From Collybiopsis luxurians FD-317 M1 (Eukaryota; Basidiomycota; Agaricomycetes; Agaricales; Omphalotaceae), in NCBI GenBank assembly GCA_000827265.1, contig KN834749.1:1229500-1293499 (forward strand): a stretch of DNA of 64,000 nt. The letters run 5' to 3'. Below the pieces are notes generated by a model, which saw only the letters and a program-made list of their open reading frames with translations, ran no database searches and had not been told where the DNA came from. The position numbers and the translations under genes were made by a program. Shown in pieces: positions 1 through 12,842 of this stretch. Positions within the stretch are counted from its first letter, which is position 1. Each line of letters begins with the position of its first letter.

Positions 1-1533
<1,533 letters not shown>

Positions 1534-1813
1534 AAGTTTTTTGATACACAATTATCGAATGTACAGACCACCTGTATCTCAGAGAATCTCGCGAGGTCCT
1601 TCAGTACATCCAACATTCTCCGTTACCCACATCAAAGTGCAAATGGACCCGATGCTTCAAGAAGTGTGCAGTCAATTGTGCTAGTAACCCTTGTCTCGAA
1701 AGGCAGAGAAATCTACCGATATTACGGTCTAGAAAAAATCGAAAATTGAAGAGACACCTGTAAGGAGGAAAAATGAGTAATCTGTTATAGATAAGGAGGG
1801 GCGACTTACAAGG

Positions 1814-2502
1814 TTATGACTTGTCAGTAATTTCAGCATCTGGAGCTGCAAAGGGATCCATAGTGTTGTCCATATTAGGCCCTCCCAATAAATGATCCCC
1901 ATCTTCCAAACTCTGAACCCCACTAAGCGCCAGCCCACCAGGACCTAGTTCCAAGTCCAAATCCATACCGGTTTCCGTTGATAGCTTTTCTTCTCCGATG
2001 CCACTGGTATCTAAAGGCTTCAGCGAAGCATCCAGTACGTCGCCAGTGTCAGCAGTATCTTCCATTGTCGATTCTGTTGACATTGTGAGCTGGGGCCTCG
2101 GTGAAGGAGGTTTAGATTCCTCCTGGTCCCGCATTGCTTCCGATGGCTCGCTGACCTCTGCCAGAGGCTTGTCTTCTGCTACTGGCTGAGATTCCTCTTG
2201 TTCCATCTCTTCGTCCCCCTCCACAACCTCTGGCTCGTCAGGAAGAGGGGCAAGCGGTGCATCCACCTCGTTTTCATCTTCAAAGTGCTGCTTCGAGTTT
2301 GACTAATTTGTCTCGGTTCTGTTCAAAGTGAGCTCACCGGAGTTTTGTCAGTTTTAACCCATTTATAAACCTTGAGTGAAGAACCAGCTGAATTCTCCAT
2401 AGTTGTCCACACTTTTTCATAGCAAGTTACAGGCTGCATTAATTGTCTGCGCGCCGCTTCCGTCGTGGCATTGCTGATTCCAATTCTTCTTCGTGTCGCC
2501 AT
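1814..2502 (-). CDS. BCL7 N-terminal-domain protein (putative SWI/SNF accessory subunit)
   Basis: The protein is about 210 residues. The first 55 resemble the conserved N-terminus of metazoan BCL7 proteins: a basic start (MATRRRIGISNATTEAARR), then a helix ending in EKVWTTMENSAGSSLKVYKW, comparable to the BCL7 pattern of a Trp-rich helix followed by 'SLRIFKWVPV'. The remainder is acidic, low in complexity and rich in Glu, Pro and Ser. BCL7 proteins are subunits of SWI/SNF-type chromatin remodelers in animals, and I infer a similar nuclear role here. One intron follows residue 55; the acceptor is ambiguous (35- or 47-nt intron, both in frame). The start at 2502 is the only Met that includes the conserved helix. 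The gene lies head to tail upstream of MED7, so several chromatin and transcription genes cluster here. The family call is moderately secure. Confidence 0.72.
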
Positions 2503-2920
2503 TCTATGCAGTTATTTTGATGAAATTTGGTTGAAAGTTCGATATTGATTAAACGTCTGGGCGTCTATGCGCAAGCGCTCCTAGTACACTTTGACTGCAA
2601 GAGACTGATAATATCAATATTTGGATCTTCATTTTCGACACGTCTAGTATCAACTTCGGAGCTACATAAATATATCGGGCCCTGGCATATCAGCTACTTA
2701 TGTTGTATGAGAACGCGGAGTCAGCATTAAAGTTCCAAGCAAGAAATATTCCCTCTACAGTAAATAAGCACGTCAGATTTGGAAAGAGAAGTGCTACATG
2801 ATCATGGATTACATTCAAAGTCTATGAAGTTCATGGAGCCAGGAGTATGTAATTTCGTTGATCTTGCGGAAAAGTTATATAGATTCGTGGTCTGGAAGGT
2901 GTGATTCTTCCCGTAAAAGT
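2503..2920. other. Intergenic region, BCL7-like promoter side and MED7 3' side
   Basis: This 418-bp stretch separates the start of the BCL7-like gene from the stop of MED7, both on the minus strand. I see no coding frame with family character, no RNA gene and no clear repeat. It should hold the MED7 3' end and the promoter of the BCL7-like gene. Confidence 0.5.
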
Positions 2921-3989
2921 TCAGTCAGTCTCTTCTGCCCATCGTAGAAGGTCTTCTTGGGTTAGTGGCGCCGGTTCGACAGAGGACTTGGAAGACAGAT
3001 ATAATTGAAGAAAGCAAGAGGACAGAATCATTCACTCACCACGACAGGTTCGGGAGTTGGTGCGGCCTAAGAAACAGTAAATCAGCCGAGAGCAGTAATT
3101 AGGATGCAAATACTGACCAGCGTAGTAGATTTAAGGTCTTCGGCGGAAGCACGCAACTCGGCAAGTCTCGCTTCCAGAGTATCGCATTTTCTGAGACAAA
3201 AGGGTAACTTCAGATGGCTTATTTGGGACGAGAAACGACTTGCGAGTGAATGGCCCTGGTCTCCTCTTTGCGGAGCTCCAACTGACGTCTCATCATTAAC
3301 TCCAAGTTCCCTCTGGCCTATTTCTGATGTGTCAAGCACAGTTGTGAACAGACTGGAAAAGTTGCATACTTGCACAGGCCGAAGATCATTGGCTGCGGCC
3401 ATGAGATTCTGACCGAGGACAGTTATCCACTCTACGTGTTTCCGCCATTCCGGTGGCGCAGTGGAAGACACAGTTGGGGGAGGGGCGAGCAAGGCGGAAG
3501 TCAAGTTGGAGTAGGTGACAAGCATGGAACGCAAGATCGTTTGGAGAGCAGGACGTCTATCTTTGACCGAATTGTAGGTTGACTCACGAGAAAAGATGAG
3601 CACATACCAATATTTGGGTCGTCTGGATACAATTGTTGTCCTCCCAGTTCTGCTAAAGACGGTATTTTATCTTTTACCTGCGCAACATTGAGATCAGCAA
3701 AACGAGAAGTGAAAGGCAAACTCACAAACCATCTATCCCCAAAGACATCATAGTATGGTTCAGAATCTTTCAGAATCCAGTCAACGCGTGGTTTTTCAAG
3801 TTGGGTTAATGGCCAGTCAGGGACGTCTGTCTGATCCTTGAGTATTTCATGCTGGTTGAAAGCAAGGTCAGTATCCGGAACACGCTCCTTCAGTAAGATC
3901 AAAAGGTTCAGATTATGAGAAGTGTACTTTGTATAGTGAGATGGAGGAGAAGGAAATGGATTTCTGAGCTCGGCGTCGTCCTCGTCCAT
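2921..3989 (-). CDS. MED7: Mediator complex subunit 7
   Basis: MED7 is a subunit of the Mediator middle module, which couples activators to RNA polymerase II in the nucleus. The N-terminus has the family hallmark NPFPSPPSHYTKYT, followed by the conserved patch PRVDWILKDSEPYYDVFGDRW and the SLAELGGQQLYP motif. After an intron come DRRPALQTILRSML and the C-terminal helices, including NLELMMRRQLELRKEETRAI, which form the coiled coil that pairs with MED21 in known structures. At least six short introns are needed. The last two small exons encode AAPTPEPVV and a tail ending DLLRWAEETD, with TGA at 2921-2923. The start at 3989 lies only 33 bp from the divergent SNAP43-like gene. Identification rests on the N-terminal motifs and helix layout and is strong. 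Confidence 0.9.
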
Positions 3990-4022
3990 GATAGAACACG
4001 AGGTGTGGGTAAGCGCCCACTC
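3990..4022. promoter_or_regulatory. 33-bp bidirectional spacer between MED7 and SNAP43-like gene
   Basis: The ATG of MED7 (minus, 3989) and the chosen ATG of the SNAP43-like gene (plus, 4023) are separated by 33 bp. Promoter elements for both transcripts must therefore lie inside the neighbouring 5' UTR or coding sequence. No TATA box is visible in the spacer. Confidence 0.55.
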
Positions 4023-5197
4023 ATGGCTCTCGCAACTTCCACTTCAGCAGGTCGAGGAGATGTTACTTTACAACCTTCCTTCTTTACCTCTTCCCTTTAT
4101 GTGAACCCTTTCAGAGACGACATCCGGAATCTCATCCATGCATATCACGATCAGTACTCGAAATCCTCTGAAAATCCTTTTGCACTTTTTAAGACTGTAT
4201 GGCGCGCCCAGGGATGGCAATGGATGCATTTTAAAGTGTTCGATAATCGTAGTAGAGAAGCTCTGATGAATGTTTCTCTGCGGCTTTTCCTAGGTTTGCT
4301 ATGCTTACTCTGCTCCGGGCGAGTTCACTCAACTGTCCTCTTCAGAACGTTCAGTAAAGACTGAGGCGCCATTCACGCGTGTAGTAGCGTTATTTGGGCT
4401 ATACACATTCTTCAATACTCAACCTTCAAGTTCTGGACTTGCCCTATATTCAACACAGCATATTTCGATCCCCTTGGGTAAGTCCTAGTTTTTCTCAATC
4501 TGTGGATCGATATCTGACTCTGGCCTTAGATCAGTATTCTTCGCTTCTGCTTCTTCCAACAATTCTAACGACGGATATGCTGCTCCCGCTTCAGCCTTAT
4601 GCTTCCCACATTCTTGAAAGTCTGTTTCAGTCCCATGTATTTCATATCATCCCATCTTCCGACCTTCACGCCTTCAATCCTCGACAACTTCCTCGCGAAG
4701 TCTATGTAGACTCGTTGAGCGAGTCTAACTTGCAGGTACCAAAAAAAACTGGGCGTCCTTCTAAACGCGATAAAGCCAAGAAAGCAAAGGCGGCTCTGGA
4801 TGGCATTGACAGGTGGATGCACAAAACGTCCGTACCTAGTCCTTCAGCGCAGGGTGAAGATGGGTCAAGTACTGCTTCAAGAACAACGATGCATTATCTA
4901 CTTGCCCAACCTCCAATACAGACTCTCCAGGAATATCGGGTACATAAATCAAGTATGCTCGAAGCGATGTATTCAGCTCCAGCAGAAAATCTGTACGCTC
5001 ATTCAACAATGGAACAAGTCAGCAACGAGGTCTTGGAAAGATTAAGAAAACTACAGGAGACGGAAGGAACGAGATTGAAAACGAATGCACCGTCGTTCTC
5101 CGGAAAGGAAAGGGCAGAACGGGCTGTTAAAGAGATGAAGGAAATGGGTGGTCCAGGATTGCTGGGTTTAATTGAGGGAAGTGGATTGACAGATTAA
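4023..5197 (+). CDS. SNAP43 (SNAPC1)-like small nuclear RNA-activating complex subunit
   Basis: Three exons encode about 345 residues. Residues about 28-130 resemble SNAPC1/SNAP43: a segment like 'ELWRxMxF' (KTVWRAQGWQWMHFKVFD), then SREALMNVSLRLFL, then a block ending VVALFGLYTFFNTQ, which parallels the SNAPC1 pattern 'RVGALYLLYGLYNTQ'. SNAPc binds the proximal sequence element of snRNA promoters and recruits Pol II or Pol III. The C-terminal half is charged and has a basic stretch (GRPSKRDKAKKAKAAL) that could bind DNA or act as a nuclear signal. Introns lie at about 4293-4350 and 4477-4530. The gene shares a very short divergent promoter with MED7. The family call comes from the central hydrophobic block only, so I hold it at moderate confidence; the alternative is an unrelated nuclear protein. 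Confidence 0.6.
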
Positions 5198-5356
5198 ATT
5201 GTCTTGCACTGTATACATATTTGGTTGCAACAAATGGTCGTAATCGTCGTTCAGATCCGAACATCATATTCATGAGAAAAAAACCTTTTCCTTTCCTTGT
5301 TCTTATACTACTTCGCTCTCTTTTTCTACGCTCTCTGTATTCTGTATATAAACTAT

Positions 5357-8225
5357 ATGGCCTACAACGGTCACTACCAAGCAGATTTTCCTTCAACCAC
5401 AAGTCTTCTCCATCCTTCTGCCGGTCGGAATTCTGCCAGCGGTTCTCCGAGCCAATATTCTAACAATGGCATTCACGCGAGCTTGGCTAGAGGCCCCGGC
5501 TCAATTAGATCGACAGCCAGCGCGTCTTCGTTGGTTGGTCATCTCTTTGGTGTTCTGATATGTCCAGCTTTGACCTTTAACCGTCTCTAGAATGATTCTC
5601 CGTATAGTGGAGCAGCCCTGGATCATCGCCTGCCTCCCTCAATGAGCGACAAGGTACGCTTGATTGCGTCTTTTCTTGTCTTGTTCTCAACTCTTTGCCA
5701 TAGTATTCGCTCTCAGCCGATCCTATGGCTTGGGGCACTGACCTCTCACCTCATCGCTCCGAACCCGATGACTACCTTCACAATCCCGACCCTCGACGCG
5801 ACAGAAAAAATGACCAGTTTGGCAGCTCATTCTTCACATATCGTGGGCTGACCAACTTGGGCTGTCTTATATTGCTCGGCGTCGTTTTGGTGGCCCTTTT
5901 GTGCGTTTGTTTTTGTTCTGAATAATCTTCCTTTATTAACCCATTCTTAGCGCTGGATACCCTTTGGCATCATTCTTTACTAGAACTAGTATTTCATTCA
6001 ATGGGGGGTTTAACCTAGGTGGAATAAATGCGAGTGGACAGGTAACGTGAATGATTGGCAGGGCCAACTTGAAGAGGCATTCAGTATCCGAATGTCCCTT
6101 GGGTGGCTAAAGTATTATTCTTCTGAGATGAAAATTCCTAGGTACCTACGATGCCAGGAAACTGGGGGTTGATTGACTTGGAGACTCCTCAAGAAGCTTA
6201 CTCCTACACCTCTTTTACTGACAATTCGGAGATGCAGCTTGTTTTCAGTGACGAGTTCAACACTGAAGGCAGGTCATTCTATCCAGGTGACAGCGCTTGT
6301 TTTCAGTGGCGAGTTCAACACTGAAGCCCGGTCCTTTTTTAGGTGATGATCCCTATTGGGAGGCTGGTACTATATTGTCTTTCTGGACCAATATTTTCAA
6401 TGGCTAATTCATAACTATCCAGTGGATCTGCATTATTGGGCTGTCAGTACTACTGCCGATATCTTCTTGTGCTCTATTCACCGTATCTTCAGACAAACAA
6501 TTTGGAATGGTATGATCCAGTTGCAATCACCACCAAGAATGGATCACTTTTGATTACCATGTCGAGGAAGGAGACTCATAATCTACATTTTCAAAGTGGA
6601 ATGATGTCCACATGGAATAAATTCTGCTTCACTGGGGGCCTTATTCTCACTTCTGTCGTACTTCCTGGTGTAAACAATGTTGTCGGATTGTGGGTAGGTC
6701 AAATTTTTCGTCCCTATCGATGGTGCGGCTTAATTTTTCGTCTCCATCGAGCCATCAGTGTGGACCCTTGGTAATTTAGGTGTGTGCGCGAAATATCAGA
6801 AATGTTAAATATAATGACTGTGCGCTTAAACAGGACGTGCTGGGTATGGCGCAAGCCTTGAAGGCATGGTATGGGTTTTGACTGCATCAATAGTTTGCAC
6901 CTCACCCGATTGCTATAGTGGCCGTACACATACGACAATTGTGATGTCGGTACAGCGCCGAACCAGACCCACAATGGCCTGCCCGCTGCTGCTACTGTCA
7001 ATGGAGACCCTTCAGCGGATGGTGCTCTGTCCTATCTTCCCGGTCAACGTCTCTCACGATGCACGTGTCCTGGAGAGTCTCATCCAGGCCCTATGCATTC
7101 AGACGGTACATTTGTCGGGCGGTCTGCACCTGAAATTGATATTTTTGAAGCTCAGGCGAGCTCGATTCAATCTCTTGTTCTTCCTCTAGTTGATTATTTC
7201 ACAAAAGATTGGCACAGATATTGATGGCATCCTTACCGGAGAAGTTTCACAGTCCGGTCAATGGGCGGTAATCTTACATGTTCAAAGTTGTGCGGATTTT
7301 CCCTCTAATAATCTTTTTGTCAGCCTTTCAATGAAGCTTATCAGTGGTTTAACACCTCCAGCAACCTCATCATTAACGATAACACCCAAACGATGTTGAA
7401 CAGCTACATGGGGGGTTCTTTGCAGCAGGCTACCTCGTGCATCTCCAAGACTAGTAAGAGCTGTATCGGACTTCCCTATCTTCTCGATGGTATTCAACCG
7501 CTCGTTAGACCCGGAATGTTACTTCGACGGAGGAGGGTGTTATTCGGTTTATGGTTTCGAGTATAAACCAGGTGTGTATTGATAGATTTACTCAACCTTT
7601 GCGCCACGTTGAGTGCAGGCTTCCAGGCTATGACGATGCGGTCAGTACCAACGATATAAGACTGAACGAAGTCTCATTTATCTCCTGGAAAGTATATTAC
7701 CTGGATAGCAAATAACGAACAGAAATGGACCATCAAGTCAGGAGGTGTAGCAGCGGATAATCGAGTTGAGATATCTGCCAGACCTGTCCCGCAAGAACCC
7801 ATGGTAAGCCTGTTTTTACTAATCAGAGGTACGCGAATTTATCACAAATATTCCAGTATATTCTGGCAAACTTGGGCATGTCAACCAATTTCGGCCCAGT
7901 TGATCTAGATCATTTGACATTCGTATGGACTGTTTCTGAAACCTCTGTAAATTTCCTTCTAAGCATAGTCATCAGCCTACCTCCATGGCTATCGATTGGA
8001 TCAGGGTATACCAGCCGAAAAACGCCATCAATATTGGCTGCGATCCGCCAGACTTTCCCACCAAGGCTTATATTGACGAGTACGTTTCTGAACAAATGTT
8101 TGTGTATCATGCACTTAAGATCGGTGCGAAGGTACCTAGAGGCGTACACCAATGCTAATCTGACGACGTGGAGGGGTGATTTCAACCAACCATTCCCTAA
8201 GTCAAAATTCCTAGGACAGTGTTAA
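5357..8225 (+). CDS. KRE6/SKN1 family beta-glucan synthesis-associated GH16 protein
   Basis: KRE6/SKN1 proteins are type II membrane glycosidase-like proteins of the ER/Golgi needed for cell-wall beta-1,6-glucan. The Ser-rich cytosolic N-terminus is followed by the anchor LTNLGCLILLGVVLVALLCA and then a luminal GH16-fold domain. Landmarks include the substrate-cleft motif NLEWYDPVAI, the block GLWPAIWTMGNLGRAGYG, and the catalytic pair in EIDIFEAQ (codons 7132-7149). The end, LTTWRGDFNQPFPKSKFLGQC, is the usual family C-terminus. More than ten introns interrupt the gene. The 56-nt intron at 6287-6342 is an imperfect copy of the exon before it. The intron after EIDIFEAQ is best read as a GC-AG intron (7156-7207). 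The start at 5357 is the first in-frame ATG. Whether it is the KRE6 or the SKN1 ortholog cannot be told from sequence alone. Confidence 0.93.
6237..6345 (+). repeat. Imperfect tandem duplication spanning an exon end and the following intron
   Basis: Unit A starts at 6237 in exon sequence and unit B at 6295 inside the intron, an offset of 58 nt. Both begin gcttgttttcagtg and contain gagttcaacactgaag, and both end in aggtga. The AG|GT at the end of unit A is used as the donor (intron starts 6287), and the AG of the matching AGGT in unit B is the acceptor (intron ends 6342). Unit B is two bases shorter and its copy of attctatcc has become a T-rich tract just before the acceptor. Confidence 0.85.
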
Positions 8226-8572
8226 TTGACTCATGATTTCGGCGACTTTTTGGTCTTCCCGCTCTTTTCTCTAGTGCTTTGAGCACTCACTGTGCCACTC
8301 TTTCTTGGTTTCGCGTATTGAATACTCTACGTTTATTCTGGAATCAATTTCTCTGTTGTACAAGCTTGAAGCTTCCTCAATGTAGTAGTAGTAGTACTTG
8401 GTAGTACTATAATCTTGTGTCGTTTATCTTATCTTATCGATCATACAATAGATCGGTAAGCATTATCGCTTCATTCTCGTGATATCACATTGCGTGCCTT
8501 GGATTTTAGAAACCTTTCATCCCAACGTACTGAGCTCATTTACTTTTTCTATTATTTCATTCTTCGAAGAGC
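8226..8572. other. Intergenic region between KRE6/SKN1 and the UBE2O-like gene
   Basis: This 347-bp AT-rich gap lies between two plus-strand genes. It contains a short GTA repeat near 8379-8397 and TTATC repeats near 8425, with no convincing coding sequence. A TGACTCA heptamer at about 8227 lies directly after the KRE6/SKN1 stop codon and is probably not regulatory. The UBE2O-like promoter should be here. Confidence 0.5.
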
Positions 8573-11500
8573 ATGAGCTCCAATTCTCGAAGCCATTCCG
8601 CTACAAAGGTTTCGTCATAATTTGCGCCCAGATTTTATTTTGGAACTCAAAATACCTCCAGTTCTATCAGCAGGATATTGTGCAGAAGATATCATCCCCA
8701 AATTCCACTGGCATAGTTCTTGCAAGTTCATTGTATAAATTCGAGGTAAACTTCTAACCTTTGAATCCAGAGGTGTTGGCACGATGCGGAGGACGTACCT
8801 CTCCCGAATCCTCTTCAAGACCCCCTCATGCGACCACTGGAACATGGCGAAGTCGGCGTTTCTTTCCTCTCTGGTGCAGCAGACAAGCGCGAAATCCTTC
8901 CTGAATTGGATCTGAAATTAATGGATAGATCACTACAGCCCGGCGACGTCGTGAAACGCAGGATAGAGGACGTTCAATCGGCAATAGTTTTGGATGTACG
9001 AGTAAAAGCTCGCCTTGAACACGCCGTTAGTAAGGAGCCAGTAGAGGGGTGGAAGAGCTTGGAAGATCTGAATACCGATAGACAGGCGGAAATTGGGGAT
9101 TACGTTGTGTACGATGATTGGCTTGGACAAGTAAGCGTCTCTAACATGCATGTCTATGCGAGCTTGCCAACCTCCATTTTACAGGTTATTGAGGTTTGAT
9201 AAGAATCAGCGTGTATCATTGGCCGGCTCATAACTGTGCACCACGTAGCTGTATGATGAAAACATTGTCGAGATACCTTCTGGACAACTGGTTCGATTAC
9301 CGGAAATTGGCTCGCGTCTTTCTGTGGGGGAAAAGGGCGAGGTCCTGCTCTATTCGATTGATTTTGAATCTTCGCCACGACTGACATGAACCATATGTAT
9401 AGAACATCCTGCCGTCACCAGGGGGAGGCGTTCAGAATATGCTGAGCTTCTTTTTCGGCAACAATCGCAGTAGTGGGCCGCAAACAGTCATCTCTATTAA
9501 ACATACTGTGTACGCGATTGCCTGGCTGGCCCTCAATCAAACGGTAAGCGCTTACTAGACCTTCGCATTAGGTGTACTGTTCACCGTTCATCAGTTAGAA
9601 AATGCTGTCGCGGAAAGTCGGCATCGACCACAACGGTTTTGGTATGGGCCTGATATTGGTAAGTGTGGTCTTCGGCCATCGTATCAATGACTGATAAAAT
9701 CCTAAATCAAGCCAAACTTACGCTTATTCGAACTCGTCTTGACTTTCAAATGCGCATTGGTGAGCGGGTGCAACTCAAGAATACGGAAGGACTGCCCAGC
9801 ACCAAGCACGGTCGAGAAGGCGAGGCTGGAGGTGTTGTAACAGTGGATAGCTTCAACGTGACAGCAACCGAAACCGAAGTCGACATTCTGTGGCAAGATG
9901 GTCATAGGGAAACTGTGCGATCTGTGGATGTAATCCCGTATCTGAATCCTGATGAATATGATTGTTGGTAAATATCATATTTCGCTCCTAATACCGCAAT
10001 TATTACTGACGGCATTCTTGTAGGCCTGGGGATCATGTCTACTTCCTTGACCACGGAGGAGAGAAACACGCTCCTGGAGTAGTTCAGACAGTAGACGCTG
10101 CTCAGCGAACCGCTACTATTATGTTAGGCCATGACCGCATGGAGCAAGTCTCTTTGTTGGAGCTTGACCCGCAGGGGGCCTCTAATTCCGCATCATTTCA
10201 CGAAGGATTGGGGGTTAGACGAGGGGAAACCGTGTTTATACATCCTCCAGGTAAAAGCAATGGCTTTGAGGTGCCTCGAGTGCCAAGAATTGGGGAGATT
10301 GAGCATTGGGTCCGTTCGAACCCCTTTTCGCAGTCTGGCCAGCTCGACGGATGGAGAGCTGAATTGGCTTCCATAGGCGCCGATATAGCAACACGTCGGG
10401 GTGTGGAAGTCTTGGAGGAAGGTACGATCCAGTCTCTTCCCCCCGTTGGAACGTTTTTGTGGCTCGGAGAAGTAACAGATGTAGGTTATCTCCTTCTGTC
10501 AAAGTCATACCGTCAGATGAATTGTGTCGTAGCTTCGCCTTGATGGCTTTGTTGAGGTTCTTCATCCTGAAGGAACATCAATGTCATATCCGCTAGGGAG
10601 ACTCACCAGACTGTACGATGGCATTGAACAGCTTGAGGATGAATTCTATGAAAACGGGTCCGAAGGAGAGCAGCATCTACACGGAATCTGGGATTATGAC
10701 TATCACTGGGGTCCTGACGATGAGCCATATGACCATGAGGAGGTGGAAGATGAAGACGACAAAGATGATCTTAACATTGGAGAGGCTGATAGACACAGCC
10801 TCTCTGCTTCTCCAACGACTATTCTCTCGATGTCCTCGTCCTCCAGCAATTCTGTGACACCAGATTCGACACAGCCAATCTTGGAGCTAGCGATTGAAGA
10901 AGAAATCACGTTGGAGGAAACTGGCAGCAAGAAGGATGATAATTGGGAAAACTTCAAGATTTTGACTTCTGCCCCTCCAGATCACGCTTACTCCCAAACA
11001 ACAGCAGCGCAGCCGTCAAGACAATTCATGTCAAGGTTGAATCGCGAATACCGTATTCTCATGAGCAGTTTACCTGGTGAGTCGCAAGAACTTGAACAGA
11101 CTGCTCGTATCAATTTCAATATACAGAAAATATCTTGGTTCGCGTATATGAAGATCGAGCCGATCTACTTCGAAGTCTGATTATAGGACCTGAAAATACA
11201 CCATATGAGGTGTGACGTCTGCTTTCTAGTCATTGATCCTCACTGAATTGGCTCGTAGCATGCACCTTTCGTCATAGACTGGCATCTCGTCGACTATCCA
11301 CACTCTCCCCCGATTGCACATTTTCATAGTCAGACAAATGGGAACGGTAGAGGTAGGTTTCAAATCTTGTTTTTTATTTTTTTCTGTGGCTTATACTAAC
11401 TTTCTTGTTTCAAGTAAATCCGTGAGGGGCTCGATTTTTCTCGTTTGCTTTGAATTAACGCATATCAGAAATCTTTATGAGGAAGGAAAAGTTTGTTTAT

Positions 11501-12068
11501 CGATCCTCAATACCTGGAGTGGTGACAGAAACGAAAGCTGGGATGCCAGTCGATCCTCACTTCTTCAAGCGCTTGTCAGCATCCAAGGACTAGTGCTCGT
11601 CCGAGAACCGCAAGTGTGGCATTTAGTTTCTAGCTACCCGTCCGTTAACACGTGTATAGATGGTTCTGCGAACCTGCTTTTGAAAAATTGCGGGGTACTG
11701 AGGAAGGGATAGTGAATAGGTACGTACTGTCTTAATGGACGTTTGGATTGTTACTTTACGCCTCCTCTAGTCGCTTATACAGTGAAAAGGCCTACGTTCT
11801 ATCGAGAGGGTTTGTTCGCCGCACCTTAGAAACTCCTTTCGGAGATTTGGAATCGGAAATTAACTGGTTGTACTACTCGAACAACCTTCTAGAGAAAGTG
11901 CTATCTGACAGTCGAAGTCTTATATCCGCAAGTCGTCAACAGTCATTAGAAGAGGCCACGGAGGATCGAGCGATACCCAAGCTAAGCGTAGGAGGCCAAA
12001 TCGCTTTGGAACGGACGTTGATCGCACTCCAAAACCTTCTCGATAATCATCGATCCAAGTCGATATAG
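8573..12068 (+). CDS. UBE2O-like E2/E3 hybrid ubiquitin-conjugating enzyme
   Basis: UBE2O is a large E2 that also acts as an E3 in quality control. The chosen start gives [12 protein letters not shown], an intron, then [10 protein letters not shown]. The signature [15 protein letters not shown] and [14 protein letters not shown] match the N-terminal conserved region of UBE2O. Several SH3-like barrels follow (for example [33 protein letters not shown] and [14 protein letters not shown]), then an acidic linker ([12 protein letters not shown]). The C-terminal UBC domain has the active-site Cys in [16 protein letters not shown] and a helix [20 protein letters not shown]. At about 900 residues it is shorter than the human protein, mostly in linkers. 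There are about ten short introns. The stop is at 12066-12068. Domain order and catalytic motif are clear, so I am confident in the family. Confidence 0.88.
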
Positions 12069-12786
12069 CTTTTTTGGCTGTAGTTACAAACACACTACAT
12101 TTTATCGTTATGGATTTAGTTATGAACATGACGGATTTACTTGGCTGTGTATGATCCTCTGTTGCCGGGGCCTTTTATGGGGCAACTTGTAAACTGACAG
12201 CTTGCATTGAAGACCCTTTTTTGAGCATCCAAGGACATATCTAAACACTAAAAGGTATCTATCTGGATCTCCATACGCATCGCGCTCGCCGCTAGCATCG
12301 TACTTCTGGTGGAGCATTAGCCTCTATGTAGCACCGATATTTTTACAAAATGTTGCTGAGAAGGCCCTGCCTTGCCCCTGCTGCAGCCTTGTGAGCGACG
12401 CCTACTTAAGCTTTACATTCCAATTACAGGAACGCGCTAGGAAACATGATAATCATTAATCAAGTCTCAGCAATTTGAAGCTGATTGGTCCCACAAAGAA
12501 GGGAATATTCATAGAGCTGTCAACATTGCATGAACGTTCACGGATTTTACCCAATAGCTAAAGCTCCTCTACTGCCATATATTGCCGAATTTGAGGCGAT
12601 TATGAGCCTTTTGAGCTCTATGAGCCATAAACGCTACAAACAGGCTGAAGCTGCGGTGCTAAATTACAGCTATCGGAAGTTTTGCTATTCGTTATAGGTG
12701 TAAGTCAAGTTGGATGGTGTGAAGGCTTCACACAGCTGAGACCCGGTTCACGGTACCATATTTGGAAATTTAACGGTGTGTGTGAG

Positions 12787-12793
12787 TGACTCA
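12787..12793 (+). promoter_or_regulatory. Gcn4/CPC1-type box TGACTCA upstream of NAGS gene
   Basis: The heptamer TGACTCA lies 96 bp upstream of the start codon of the arginine-pathway N-acetylglutamate synthase and 42 bp upstream of a TATA box. It matches the core site of the bZIP activator Gcn4 (CPC1 in filamentous fungi), which induces amino-acid biosynthesis genes during starvation. Binding is inferred from the exact match, its promoter position and the fitting function of the downstream gene. Confidence 0.65.
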
Positions 12794-12834
12794 GATCGAG
12801 TACCTCTCAGTTTTTCTGCCTTGCGCCTCTTGGT

Positions 12835-12842
12835 TATATAAA
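12835..12842 (+). promoter_or_regulatory. TATA box of NAGS gene
   Basis: TATATAAA sits 47 bp before the NAGS start codon and just downstream of the TGACTCA box, a layout typical of a regulated fungal promoter. A CT-rich stretch between this element and the ATG is consistent with the transcription start zone. Confidence 0.6.

Noticed and set aside
5343..5352. TATATAAA-like sequence just before the KRE6/SKN1 start codon
   Set aside because: It lies only a few bases from the ATG, too close to be the TATA box of this transcript.
8226..8234. TGACTCA heptamer after the KRE6/SKN1 stop as a Gcn4 site for the UBE2O-like gene
   Set aside because: It is in the 3' region of one gene and about 340 bp from the start of the next, whose function has no link to amino-acid control.
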